From Seriola aureovittata (Eukaryota; Chordata; Actinopteri; Carangiformes; Carangidae): DNA of 64,000 nucleotides. Position 1 is the first letter of the stretch, and each line of letters starts with the position of its first letter. The position numbers and the translations under genes are program-made. Where the stretch lies: positions 29,577,771 to 29,641,770 of the forward strand of contig NC_079366.1 in assembly GCF_021018895.1 (NCBI RefSeq), read 5' to 3'. The notes under the pieces were generated by a model that ran no database searches, was not told the origin of the DNA, and was given only the letters and a program-made list of their open reading frames with translations. Positions 1-9,953 of this stretch are shown here, one piece after another.

Positions 1-650
1 GGCCACTCGGGCGGGGTAGTCATGAGTCGATGCCGGCGGCACAGCTCCGCAGCTCCTTGCATCTCCGCGGATACCGACACCGGGGGATGCGCTCCCCATG
101 TCCGGTCCAGCAGGTTCTGCTGCTGCTGAACGTCTCCGGGACTCAGGGTGTTGTTATTGACAATCGGGCCGGAGCAGCCAGACCCCGGGCTCTGGTCCAA
201 ACCCAGGGCATCCCTCGGCTGATTCCGACGGTCTAATTCTAAAATCCCTTCTCCGTTCCGCATTATATTGGAGAAGACCAGCAGCTGAGGCCGTAGGCCA
301 GGGCTGGGAGCGAAGTCAAAGCCCTGGGCCTCCATGGGGCTCTGCGGCGGAGGAGGCGCGGACAGCGGGGCTCGGCTCTCCGTCACCCCGGTGTCAGGTG
401 CAGCCGTGCCCTCGCCGCTCGGCTGGGCTTTGTTCAGGCGGCTGCTGGGATGCTCGAGGCCCGCCGTCGGATCTCGGCTTATGTCCAACCCCGCTTTGAC
501 GCCGCTGTGAGCCAGGACCTCCTTCCCCAGCCCTGCCACCACTCCTCCCGGCGGCAGATTCCCGTTTTCTGCGTCCAAGCGGTCATCCTCGGCCGCGGAA
601 ACCAGGCGCATCAACACGAAATCGGGCGACATATCTTGCGCGTTGTTCAT
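1..650 (-). CDS. socs7: Partial 5' coding exon, probable SOCS7 N-terminus (runs off window edge)
   Basis: An open frame of 216 codons starts at ATG 650-648 and stays open to base 1, so the gene continues outside the window. The first residues are MNNAQDMSPDFVLMRLVSAA. An in-frame TGA lies four codons upstream of the ATG, which fixes the start. The protein is low in recognisable structure: Pro, Ser and Gly rich, with a PPPPQSP stretch and no domain in this part. SOCS7 proteins have a long disordered N-terminus before their SH2 and SOCS box, so this is compatible but not diagnostic. The main argument is position. In human 17q12 SOCS7 lies head-to-head with GPR179, and this exon lies head-to-head with GPR179 here. 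The region is CpG rich, as expected for a 5' end. The family call is inference; that the exon is real coding DNA is more secure. Confidence 0.5.
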   Translation of the reverse strand, partial: MNNAQDMSPDFVLMRLVSAAEDDRLDAENGNLPPGGVVAGLGKEVLAHSGVKAGLDISRDPTAGLEHPSSRLNKAQPSGEGTAAPDTGVTESRAPLSAPPPPQSPMEAQGFDFAPSPGLRPQLLVFSNIMRNGEGILELDRRNQPRDALGLDQSPGSGCSGPIVNNNTLSPGDVQQQQNLLDRTWGAHPPVSVSAEMQGAAELCRRHRLMTTPPEW

Positions 651-1540
651 AATTATTCCTCAGGATCGCGAGATGAGAATTATTAGGCGATCTGCTCTTC
701 ACATAGCTAACCGCGGAGATCTCTTCCCTATAATAAAGAAAGGGCCAAGCTGCTGCTGCTGCCTCCCATAAACAGGCTCTGAGCGAAAATGCCAAAAAAT
801 ATATCAGGCGATTTTTTCATCCTCCTCCCTTACGACAGGACAGCATCCATCTGTCAGATATAGAGGGAGATGAGTGCAGTTTGCTCCCGGCAGCAGGCGG
901 ACCCCTGGGTCAGACATGCGGTCTGATCTGAGTAGAATAAAAGCCAGTAGAGTCTCCGGTCAGTGACCACAGTCTGCCTCTGTGTTCCCAGCCAGGCCCC
1001 ACCCGCTCCTCCTCCGCGCAGCCCATAATACCACTTCATGAGCACGGATGATGAGAACTAGTGTAAATTAGTCTGTGGCATTTTAATATCACAGGGGTTA
1101 CCTGATTCAGCTTCACATCTGAACACCTGGTTTCTGTTTTCAGTCCTTATGAGGGGACAAAGGTAAAAAACTAAACATAAAATAAGAAAAACACCCAAAG
1201 CAAAACACTGTTATCTTCTTTCAGTATTAGTCTATTCATTCATAAATCAATGGCGGGTCATGTTTCTGTGGCGCTCCACTGCAGCACTACCTTTTATTGA
1301 TTCACTTTATTTTTTATTTGCTATATTAATGTATTTATTTATCCTCATCCCAATATGTTTTTTACAGTATGATGTAGGGGAGCAATTTTACATTTAAGAA
1401 CAAAGGGGAAAGTGTAAAATCTTAAAGACCATATCTCTTTTGCAATTCAAAGATGCATTGAAATATGAAAACACTGATTTCACTCAACGTTTTCATAGAA
1501 ATTTAATGTGGGATCTGTTGTAACATGTGCATCTATTAAT

Positions 1541-2220
1541 AATAATCGTCTATATTTACATAGCATTTTGAAAAATAAGTTTACAACGTGCTTAATGGAC
1601 AAAAATTAAAATAAAAATATGTAAATAAAACCAATTAATAAATGAACAAACCAGACCAGCTAAATTATAAGTCAGTATAAAACTAATTAAAAGACAGGCA
1701 ACAACAAAGAGTGGAGAGAGAGAGAAGGACAAGGCCTATCTGTGCCTTAAAAACATAAAGTTTAAAATCAATTCTGAAGGCCACAGCAGGAAGCCAGTTC
1801 AAGGAGGCCAAAACAGGAGAAATATAATCATATTTTCTAATTTTTGTGAAAATCCTGCGGCAGTATTTTGTACAAGCCAAAGCTGTTCAGTTAATTTCTG
1901 GGGCAGGAGGAAGTATAATAGTCAGAATGGCTGTAAACGAAGGCACGAATAAGGGTTTTTGTGTCCTAAAAAGAAGAAAGGTTCATATCCTATAGCAGAA
2001 ATCAGTAGAAAAGTTTAGGTGACACTCAAGAATCACCTTTAGATTATAACCTCTTGTGCACAGTGCAAGTCCAAGGGAACTATGTGCTTTCAGGCCAAAG
2101 ACCATCACTTCAGTTTTCAAAACAATGTTACTGGCCATCAAGGATCTTATATGTTCCAGGCAGGTGGTTAGTGATGTGACAGAGGAGAGACCTATATAAC
2201 TGAGTATTGGAAACAATAGA
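1541..2220 (-). mobile_element. Decayed LINE reverse-transcriptase fragment
   Basis: Two broken minus-strand frames recall the C-terminal part of fish L2/Rex-type LINE reverse transcriptase. At 1983-2216 there is KTEVMVFGLK, close to the usual KTEVMVFGP block. At 1683-1880 there is KIRKYDYISPVLASLNWLP followed by AFRIDFKLYVFKAQ, close to the usual SPVLASLHWLPVAFRIDFK block. Frame breaks between them show it is dead. The AT-rich part at 1541-1640 looks like the element tail. The exact clade cannot be set by eye. Confidence 0.75.
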
Positions 2221-2334
2221 GGGCCAATAATAGATATTAAAAATGAACTTCATAGTTTTTACATAAGATAATCAGTTGACTCATGATGAAAAGTAACGCT
2301 CGGCCTGTGAAAACAGTTGTAATATGGACTCTGT

Positions 2335-2690
2335 GGCTCTGCAGGGAGCTTCTCTCAGGTCTGACAATACAACCCTTATGATTGGGTCCTCCAGTCTAAA
2401 TAACAACATTATCATTGTTTGTTGCTTCCCTCCAAAACGATCCATATCGGCATTTTTTGATCTGACACCCTATCGGCAGGATATAGGCCCAAAGAAGCTT
2501 ATAACTAAACTTTGCCAGTTAGCACAACGATTACTTGGTTAGTTTAGAAAAAGATCATGATTTGGGTTAATCACTACTTGGTTAAGGTAAGTAGGCTAAC
2601 CTTCCTCATCATGGTTAAAATAAAAATGGCTTGGTTAAAGGTTCTGTAAACGCTCCTCCAACATTTCCCTTCACATCCTCAGTCACCAAG
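2335..2690. repeat. Interspersed repeat fragment (GGTTAG / AAAGATCATGATTTGGG type)
   Basis: Contains AAAAAGATCATGATTTGGGT and repeated TTGGTTAAG words. The same AAAGATCATGATTTGGG core recurs at 11687-11703, so two dispersed copies exist in this window. It resembles a common teleost repeat rich in GGTTAGG. No coding capacity is seen. Confidence 0.5.
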
Positions 2691-4290
2691 GTGTTAGGAG
2701 GTCCAGTGAAAGCAGCCACCAAACACACAACAAGGAGAGCAACTGAATAAAGTCAACAAAAACAACAAAGCCACAACCATTAGCACACGCTAGCATTGCG
2801 TCATCTGCTGCGCGGCGATGCTAGCAGTTAGCTAGCTAGCGATAGCAACGAATTTGGTGAACAAATTCGTAATAAGGCTAACAGCAAGTTAGCTAACATC
2901 ATCACAGCTTCTGTAGCCAGTCACTAATTAAAACAGCTGTAACACTGTGTATTTATTAGGTTACTTACATGGAGGAGAAGAAAAGCCCGTTCTGAGTGAA
3001 GCTGGAGCCGTTAGCTCTCCACCTCAGTGAGACTGTCGTCTGCCGCATGGCTGACACTGTCGGAGCCGGTAATAACAGTAATGTAGCTGGTGAACAAAAC
3101 GACTGAGATTTGAGCTTTGAGCTCCCCGTGGCCAGTCCACCTGTGATCTCATCTCATCTCTTTCTCTGTCGGAGGCCAAAAAAAAAGAGGTTTCTTCAGT
3201 GGAGGAAGTCTTGGAGGATGACTTTCACCTGGAGGCTGCACTGTGCCCTCCCACCTGTGGGCGTCCCGTGTTTTCTATAAATGTGGTGAATACCAGCAGA
3301 GTTTAAAAGGAGGGACTCATATTCACTAACACAAACAGATACCAAAACAAACAGAGAAGCTCAGAGTACAACACACACAGAACGCCATCACTCCACTACA
3401 TCTTTACAGAGAAAATACTTGTTTGCTTCTACATTGTTTTATAAATTTTATAAATTATTGTAAGTTTAGAGTAAAGTGCAGCTTTATGCAGCTGCTGTGC
3501 TCGGCTACATTCTGGTTTAATAAACTCCACTCGTATAAACCACACACAGTGGCCATAGGAAATAATCCCACTTAGGTCCAATTTACAAAACTGAAAAGAG
3601 ACTTAACTGCACACTCACATGAGTCACATGAGTTTTTAAAGTATAAATTTAGAATTATCATATTTATAATAATAATAAAGTCTATTTATATGGCACTTCA
3701 AAATCAGCTGTTGTAAGGTGCATTTATAAGATAAATAGAGTGAAACTGTGAAATTTAAATTTAAAAAAGGGCCAATAAAATACCAGTATACATACACAAA
3801 CACATTTCCTCACTGTGGGACTAATAAAAGACTGATCCCACATATGAAAATCTGGCTCATGACCAAGGGAAAACACTAATCCAGGTGCATCTAATAACAT
3901 GAATTACTACCTCGTGTTACAGTAATCACTGTATCCGAGGGCTCATTAATGTCATTAGTTCCACCTGTGTTTTTCCTGCTATTACAAGTCAAAATATCAG
4001 CTATAAAAAAATATAGTCTGTAAATCTGATTCATTTCATGCTCATCAAGTCGACACGTCAGTCAAAACCAAAGAAGATCACTCGAGCTGACTGTTCGTAA
4101 AGCAGGAGAATCTCAACACAACAGAAACTAATGAGAAAAATTCTAAATGAAAGTCACATTGGTTCCTTTCGTTACAAGTTTCTCGTCACCACTCGGTAAA
4201 ATTCAAACCATGTACAACAACTACTTGACAGCAGCTCCTTTAAGTTGCTCAGAACTGTTTTATAGCTCACAGCTGATGAAGTGTTGTGAG

Positions 4291-4313
4291 TGATGATGAT
4301 GATGATGATGATG
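4291..4313. repeat. (GAT)n microsatellite
   Basis: Uninterrupted GAT trinucleotide run of about seven units in AT-rich intergenic DNA. Confidence 0.9.
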
Positions 4314-5059
4314 AGTGCAGAAGAACAGGTTTATTAACTCCTCCATCAGACGACTGTCACTTCTTCATTTGTTTATTCTTGGCTTCAAACCCTCTGATTT
4401 ACACGGGTCCTTTAACTTTAACGTCGAAGAAAACTGATGTTTTTTCACGGATTTTCATTTTCATTACATTGTTTTTTAATGTGGGAGTTTTCTATCTTTT
4501 ATTTTTAAATTGTGATGTGTGTGTGTTTTGGATTGCATTGCTTAGTTTTTATGTTAAATGTCTTGTGCTTCTTTATGTTTCTTTGTCCTAAAATAAGTGT
4601 TTTTCACTTTAACATGTTGTCCCTTGGAGTTTTGTTTGTGTCTGATAATCTGAAAGTAAAATTAAACAATCAATTCAAAACTCACAGCGCAGCACAGATG
4701 AACCACATTAGTCTGTGGCCTGAACAATAGAGTTTAGAGACAGAAACAAACACCCAGCTCACTTTCCAAAACAGTGAAATATACAGTAATAAAATCTAAA
4801 TCAGATCACACTGGTCCGCCCTGCTCCTGCTGATTTCAAATGTGTATAAAACTTACTACACAAGGTGAGCGCAGTGTTACAGGATGATTGAACATGGAGG
4901 CTCCTCACCTGACTCGTCCTGGCTGTGATCAGTGAGCAGATCACACACATCAAAGCAGTTCAGGAGGAGAGAAGACGGGAATAAGACTGAGTGATATAAA
5001 AGACAATTAGATAGAATGAGAGATGAGCAGAGCATCACAGTGTTAGAAAAAAAGATCAT

Positions 5060-5083
5060 CATATATATATATATATATATATA
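5060..5083. repeat. (AT)n microsatellite
   Basis: Uninterrupted AT run of about twelve units. Confidence 0.9.
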
Positions 5084-5743
5084 CATAAAATAAATCAGTG
5101 GAAAAGTACAATGAGGAAACAGAAAGAATGGAATATTCAAATAGAATAAATAGGAAGTAAATAAAATGAAATAAGACAGATAGAGTAGAGAGAAAAGAGA
5201 ACCAACAGTTCATAACAATACAGTGCAAAAAGAGACTGAAATAAAATACAAAGAATTAGAATATAATACAATATCAGTATCAGTTGACTTTGTTCAATCT
5301 GTGCAACGGAACAAAACTCTGAACAACACAATAAACAACAGGGCAAGAAAGTTGAATTCGTGCTTCAGCAGGTGAGAAGAAAAGAAAAGCAGCACAGATA
5401 TTTTTATTATTTTGGTCTGTAAGCAGCGTGTTTGAGTCAAGATCATGTGAGTCAAGATTTATTTACCGTCTGTTTCCATTGCACTTTGTCACATTTAGCT
5501 TTTGTCTGTTTGACGGTCACCTGTCAGCTGAGCGGCCTCGAGCAGCAGCTCAGTGAAAGAACAACGTCCACACCCAGCGACAGTCTGAACTATCAGCAAC
5601 ACTGAGCAGCAGCGCTGTAATGACGCTGTACTGACGCTGTAATGACGCTGTGTGACGGGCAGATGGCGCTGCAGGCCATCCAGCAGTGATGGATGAAGCT
5701 GCTGCTGAATGGCAGAGTGGATGAAGGGCCATTAATCCTTACA

Positions 5744-5744
<1 letters not shown>

Positions 5745-5801
<57 letters not shown>
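5745..5801. repeat. (TG)n microsatellite
   Basis: Uninterrupted TG run of about 28 units. Open frames crossing it (CV or HT repeats) are artefacts. Confidence 0.95.
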
Positions 5802-5803
<2 letters not shown>

Positions 5804-7112
5804 ACATGTGAGCCACAGAGATGACAGCGGTTTTTGTTCATATCTGAGGTTTACGTGAAGTAATCAAACTAACAACCTGCCCTGCAGAGCTGAATATTGA
5901 TGTGAGGTCAGAGGTCAGCAGCATTAATATTACACAACTGTTTCATTGTTTGGTGTTGTATGTTTTGTTTGTGTTGTCTTGCCACAGGCGTCTAATCAAA
6001 TCCTCTCATCTCTCATTTTGTTTGTCTGGTTTTACTTAAATATAATATGAATAATAAATAATATTTGTATCTGTGTGGGATCCGATCAAAACATCACAGA
6101 CACAAGGATGAACAACAGAGTATTTATCCCCTCTGTGCCTCTGTGCAGAGTCTATAGTGATGGCAGACTCACTCACTGAGCACAGATTGTAGTTCTGGAC
6201 CAAACCTGGCAACCTCACTGTGAATACAAGACGTCAGGAAGCTGCACACAGTCATCTGCCTGGTGTTCGCCAAGAAAGAGTTCAGGCTCGTAATTCTGCA
6301 TAAAAAATACAAATTGTTTCTGTACAGATGAAACCATTTGTTACTTAGTGAATTCATATGTACTGGAAATTAAAGCTCCTCCAGTGTAAAGGTCTGTATC
6401 CATGTGTAGTGTGATTATAGATCAGCTCTAGCTTCTATATTAATACTGTGAAAGTATCAAAGCCTCAGTCCACAGAGAAATGCACACAGCCTGTATTCAG
6501 AAACTGAGCCTTAAAACCAGCCGTCAGGACTTCTGGAACTTTGTGATGTCACAACAAAGCAGTCACCAAGCCCCGCCCACCTGGACCCACCATCCAAACC
6601 TTGCAGGATTTGGTTTCTCTGAGTGTTTTTACCTGAAATCTGCTTTATTTTTATTGGATCAGTCAGAAAACAGTCACCCATCAGAAGAGAGGCTCAGAGC
6701 CTCTCAAGGGGGGGTGTAGCTCATTTTCACCCTGAGGTCGTCTATTAGATTGATCTGGACATTATCAGATATTATGAAGTAGAAACAAACTAAAGAGGTC
6801 AAAGGTTAAAGTTGGTGTTTCCTGACAACATGATGATAAGAACAAGAATAAACGTTCATCTGTGATGAGTTTCTTTATGAAGGAAGATAAAAAAAAACAA
6901 AAAGTTTGAGTTCTGTTTGAACCTTTTTCGTGTCAGATTTTGGTGACGTTTTAGTTTTAGTGAAGAACAAGAAAGTAGAGAAACACAGTGAGACTGAAGG
7001 AGCAGCATCTGACTCATGTCGTGTTTAACCAACGGCATCTTTTCATCCATCACAGCTACATGAGAAGAGACAGGAAGATGATTAGACTGCAACACGACAT
7101 GCATGCACAGGT

Positions 7113-7113
<1 letters not shown>

Positions 7114-7164
<51 letters not shown>
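7114..7164. repeat. (AC)n microsatellite
   Basis: Uninterrupted AC run of about 25 units, the first of several CA/TG runs clustered at 7.1-7.9 kb. Confidence 0.95.
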
Positions 7165-7165
<1 letters not shown>

Positions 7166-7263
7166 CGACTGTGCCTTATTGTCTTCCTCAGGCTCGACTG
7201 CAGCACCTTTGCTGCTCTGCAGTGAAGTCCCAGGGTGGGAGGTGGGAGTGGTGTTTGAGTACA

Positions 7264-7267
<4 letters not shown>

Positions 7268-7309
<42 letters not shown>
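7268..7309. repeat. (GT)n microsatellite
   Basis: Uninterrupted GT run of about 20 units, opposite in sense to its neighbours at 7114 and 7481. Confidence 0.95.
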
Positions 7310-7310
<1 letters not shown>

Positions 7311-7477
7311 AGGGTGGAGTGGTGGGGGTGATTCTCAGAAACCTGTTGCCATGGCCACCAAAACAAGGATTCTTGCCTGCATCACTCCTCCCAGCGAGTG
7401 AGCTTCCTCTCTCTCTTTCTTCCCTTTTTTTTCTGCTCACGCTTCTCATGCAGCATCTCTCCCTCATCCAGACCTTG

Positions 7478-7480
<3 letters not shown>

Positions 7481-7520
<40 letters not shown>

Positions 7521-7538
7521 AACACACACACGCACACA
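7481..7538. repeat. (CA)n microsatellite, interrupted
   Basis: CA run of about 28 units with GCA interruptions near its 3' end. Confidence 0.9.
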
Positions 7539-7655
7539 AGTGGGGAATTCCCTGACATTGCAAAAATGAGAAACAATGAGAAAATTCATATCTCTTCTTG
7601 TTGTTTTCTGTCTGTAATCTGCTAAATCAACTCTGTGCATTTATAATATCATCCA

Positions 7656-7709
7656 GTGTGTGTGTGTACGTGCGTGTGTGTACGTGCGTGTGTGTGTGTG
7701 TGTGTGTGT
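7656..7709. repeat. (TG)n microsatellite, compound with TACGTGCG units
   Basis: TG run broken twice by TACGTGCG, then a pure TG tail. Confidence 0.9.
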
Positions 7710-7848
7710 AGTTAAAGAACATCCTCATCTCCATCCACTCTAGGAGGGGTTAATCCATCCATCCATCCAGCAGGGGGATTCTTGATTCTTGATGGAAGCC
7801 AAAATGCAGCAGAGCTTAACCCTCATCTCTGACTGACTGCATCATCCT

Positions 7849-7885
7849 CACACACGCGCACACACACACGCACACACACACACAC
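7849..7885. repeat. (CA)n microsatellite, interrupted
   Basis: CA run with CG interruptions, followed by a long purine-rich stretch (GGGA/GGAG) to about 8065. Confidence 0.9.
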
Positions 7886-8556
7886 CAGATGTACCACTCT
7901 CATCACCTTTCAGCGTTGGTGAGCGTCTCTGTCGATACGCAGGAGGGAGGCACAGGGTGAATGAAGGGATGAAGGGAAGGGAGGGGAGGAGGAGGGAGTG
8001 ATGGGAGAGAGGGGATGGTGCGGGCTGGGGTGGGAGCGGGGGGAGTGGTGAGGGGAGGGAGGATGTTGGAGCATCACAAGCCTCCGTCAGATGGGCTGAA
8101 GCTCTTTGGAGCAACAGATATCTGAGCGGGAGACAGGAGAAGAAGAAGAAGGAGAGAGGGGAGCAAGAAAGAAAGAAAGAAAGGGAGGGAAACTTCCTTT
8201 TCTCTCTTCATCCCTCCAGCTCCACAACACGCCGCTCACCTCCCACCTCCTCCCACCAGACACGGGGATCCCCCAACTTTGAGGCTTTTCCCTCCTCTTC
8301 CTCCTCCTCCTCCCCCTCCTCCCTCTTGCGCACGCTGCGTTTATTTTGCCCCGGAGGTTGGCGCGCGCGGCTTCCCGACTTCAAACCACGACAGCGGAGA
8401 GTGAGCGGCACCGCGGGCTGGAGACCCCGGACTGACCGCAGAGATGCGGGGACTGCTCCCCCTGTCAGCCGCCTCTTCCCACCACCCCCGCCGGGGACAC
8501 GCAGCTTTGACGAGATTCTCTTGCGACTGGGTGCGTGAACGCAGGAGAGCGCGTGC

Positions 8557-8778
8557 ATGTGCCAGTGCGGCGCACAGATGGAGCTGTGCGCTCCGAGTGT
8601 GAGCGCAAGCGCCGCAGACCGAGTGGCCGCGCTCCTCCCGGACCCCCGCCGCCCCCACCTCCACCCCTACCACCACCACCACCAGCACCAGCACCACCAC
8701 CAGCACCACCACCACAACCAGCACCACCACCAGCACCAGCACCAGCACCGCCGCCGCTGCTGCGCCTCCCTGATGTGA
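8557..8778 (+). CDS. Candidate upstream ORF, His/Gln-rich, 73 codons
   Basis: ATG at 8557, TGA at 8776-8778. It begins MCQCGAQMELCAPS, then has a long His/Gln tract coded by CAC and CAG triplets, and ends in SLM. It is in the same phase as GPR179 but closed by its own stop, and lies 165 bases before the GPR179 ATG. No protein family is recognised. It could be a translated uORF or simply a by-product of the CAC/CAG repeat. Low confidence as a protein gene. Confidence 0.2.
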   Translation: MCQCGAQMELCAPSVSASAADRVAALLPDPRRPHLHPYHHHHQHQHHHQHHHHNQHHHQHQHQHRRRCCASLM

Positions 8779-8813
8779 AGAAGAAGAAACCTCCGCGGAA
8801 AGTCCAGACCCCC

Positions 8814-8825
8814 GCCACCATGTGA
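8814..8825 (+). promoter_or_regulatory. Start-stop upstream element (Kozak ATG followed at once by TGA)
   Basis: GCCACC-ATG-TGA: a textbook initiation context with the stop codon immediately after the start, about 120 bases before the GPR179 ATG. A second ATG-TGA occurs at 8773-8778. Such minimal uORFs are known to hold ribosomes and reduce downstream initiation. Whether it lies in the mature 5' UTR is not known. Confidence 0.4.
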
Positions 8826-8943
8826 CGATTCTGTCTCCTCAAGGGAATCACAGAGGGGTCAAGAGCCGAGAAGAGACGGTGTTGTGGGTGTATGACCCCC
8901 CCTCCCCTCCCCTCCCCCTCCTCATCCTCAGAGTGAATCCAGG

Positions 8944-9878
8944 ATGGGTCCTGTTTGGCTTCTTCTTCTGCTCCCACCTCTCCTCAGAGCCCAGGTGACT
9001 CCAGACTTCACCTCAGGAGTCCTGGTGGAGGCAGACAACACCACTGACTCTTTAATCAACAGCACAAGAACTTCAGACACCTCCACCCTCCCCTCAACCC
9101 TCCCGTCCACCTCTCTCACACCCCCACCGCCTTCTGGGTTTGCAGCCACACCTTCAGAAGCTCCCACAGAGCAGGAGGATGACTGGTCACCAGCCGAGAC
9201 CTTCATGTACACCGGAGACCCTTCCCCTCTGGAGGAGGCTCGCTGCTCACGGGCGTACAGCTCACCGGGGCAGACCGGGTCCCTGCCCCCCAGCTTCAGC
9301 GCCCCCCTCCGTCCGGCTCTGGACGCACTTGCCAGCACTGCCAACTTCCTCAACATGATCTTCCAGGCCAGCGACCTGCGGGAGAGCACGGTGCAGGAGG
9401 ACATGGAGTGGTACCACGCCCTGGTCCGTGCCCTCCTGGAGGCCAACATTCTCATCCAGCGGGCCCTGCTCACCTTCGACGCTGACCCCACCGCCTCAGT
9501 GCCACAGCTGGTGCTCCACGCCACCCGCAACCCCGCGGCCAAGGTGCAGACCATCATCCTTCAGGACTTATCCAAGGCCTGGGAGAGCCTGCACCCGCCC
9601 GCCCCGGCCCCCGACGACAGCTGGTTCACAAGCTTTAAATTCCCAGAGTCCAACCAGCCGGTGGCAGCCCTGTCCAAGCGGGTGCTCCTCAATGACCTCA
9701 GCACCTTGGACACGCCCAAGTGGGGGCAGGGTGACAGTTACGTGACCAATCGCAGCGGGGTGCGCTGGGGCAGCGCCCCCTTCCTGGACTGTAAGGACGG
9801 ACGCTTTGTGCCAGGATGGATCCTCACGCTGTCCACATCTTTCTACGGCCTCAAGCCCGACCTGACACCTGAGTTCAG
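8944..9878 (+). CDS. gpr179: GPR179 coding exon 1 (signal peptide and N-terminal ectodomain)
   Basis: Encodes MGPVWLLLLLPPLLRAQ signal peptide, a Ser/Thr/Pro-rich linker with N-glycosylation sequons (DNTT, NST), and most of the ligand-binding ectodomain up to LTPEFR. Donor CAG|GTTAGG is followed within 8 bases by a CA repeat. Ends in phase 2. Confidence 0.93.
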
Positions 9879-9898
9879 GTTAGGGCACACACACACAT

Positions 9899-9953
<55 letters not shown>

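Larger units (their letters stand above)
651..8300. other. Intergenic region between the SOCS7-like gene and GPR179
   Basis: About 7.6 kb between two divergently transcribed genes. It holds the 5' flank of the minus-strand gene (651 to about 1050), a decayed LINE fragment, a GGTTAG-type repeat fragment, many microsatellites and otherwise AT-rich unique-looking sequence. No conserved coding exon was recognised. Short open frames here are in simple repeats or unsupported. Confidence 0.7.
8301..8943 (+). promoter_or_regulatory. Probable GPR179 5' UTR and proximal promoter, GC-rich
   Basis: A GC- and CpG-rich stretch runs directly into the GPR179 ATG at 8944. It contains a CAC/CAG-rich tract at about 8671-8752, which reads as poly-His/Gln in one frame and poly-Pro in another. 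It also contains short upstream ORFs (8557-8778 and a start-stop at 8820-8825). An in-frame TGA at 8893-8895 separates it from the main ORF. The transcription start is not determinable from sequence, so how much of this is in the mRNA is unknown. Confidence 0.5.

Noticed and set aside
6856..7625. Several overlapping open frames rich in CV, HT and TH repeats, up to 235 codons
   Set aside because: They are translations of CA/TG microsatellites, present on both strands in several frames, with no domain or codon evidence.
8341..8977. Minus-strand frames with poly-Gly/Ala or Val/Leu tracts
   Set aside because: Antisense readings of the CAC/CAG triplet tract upstream of GPR179.
8928..9557. 209-codon minus-strand frame opposite GPR179 exon 1
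   Set aside because: GC-rich antisense shadow of a confirmed coding exon.
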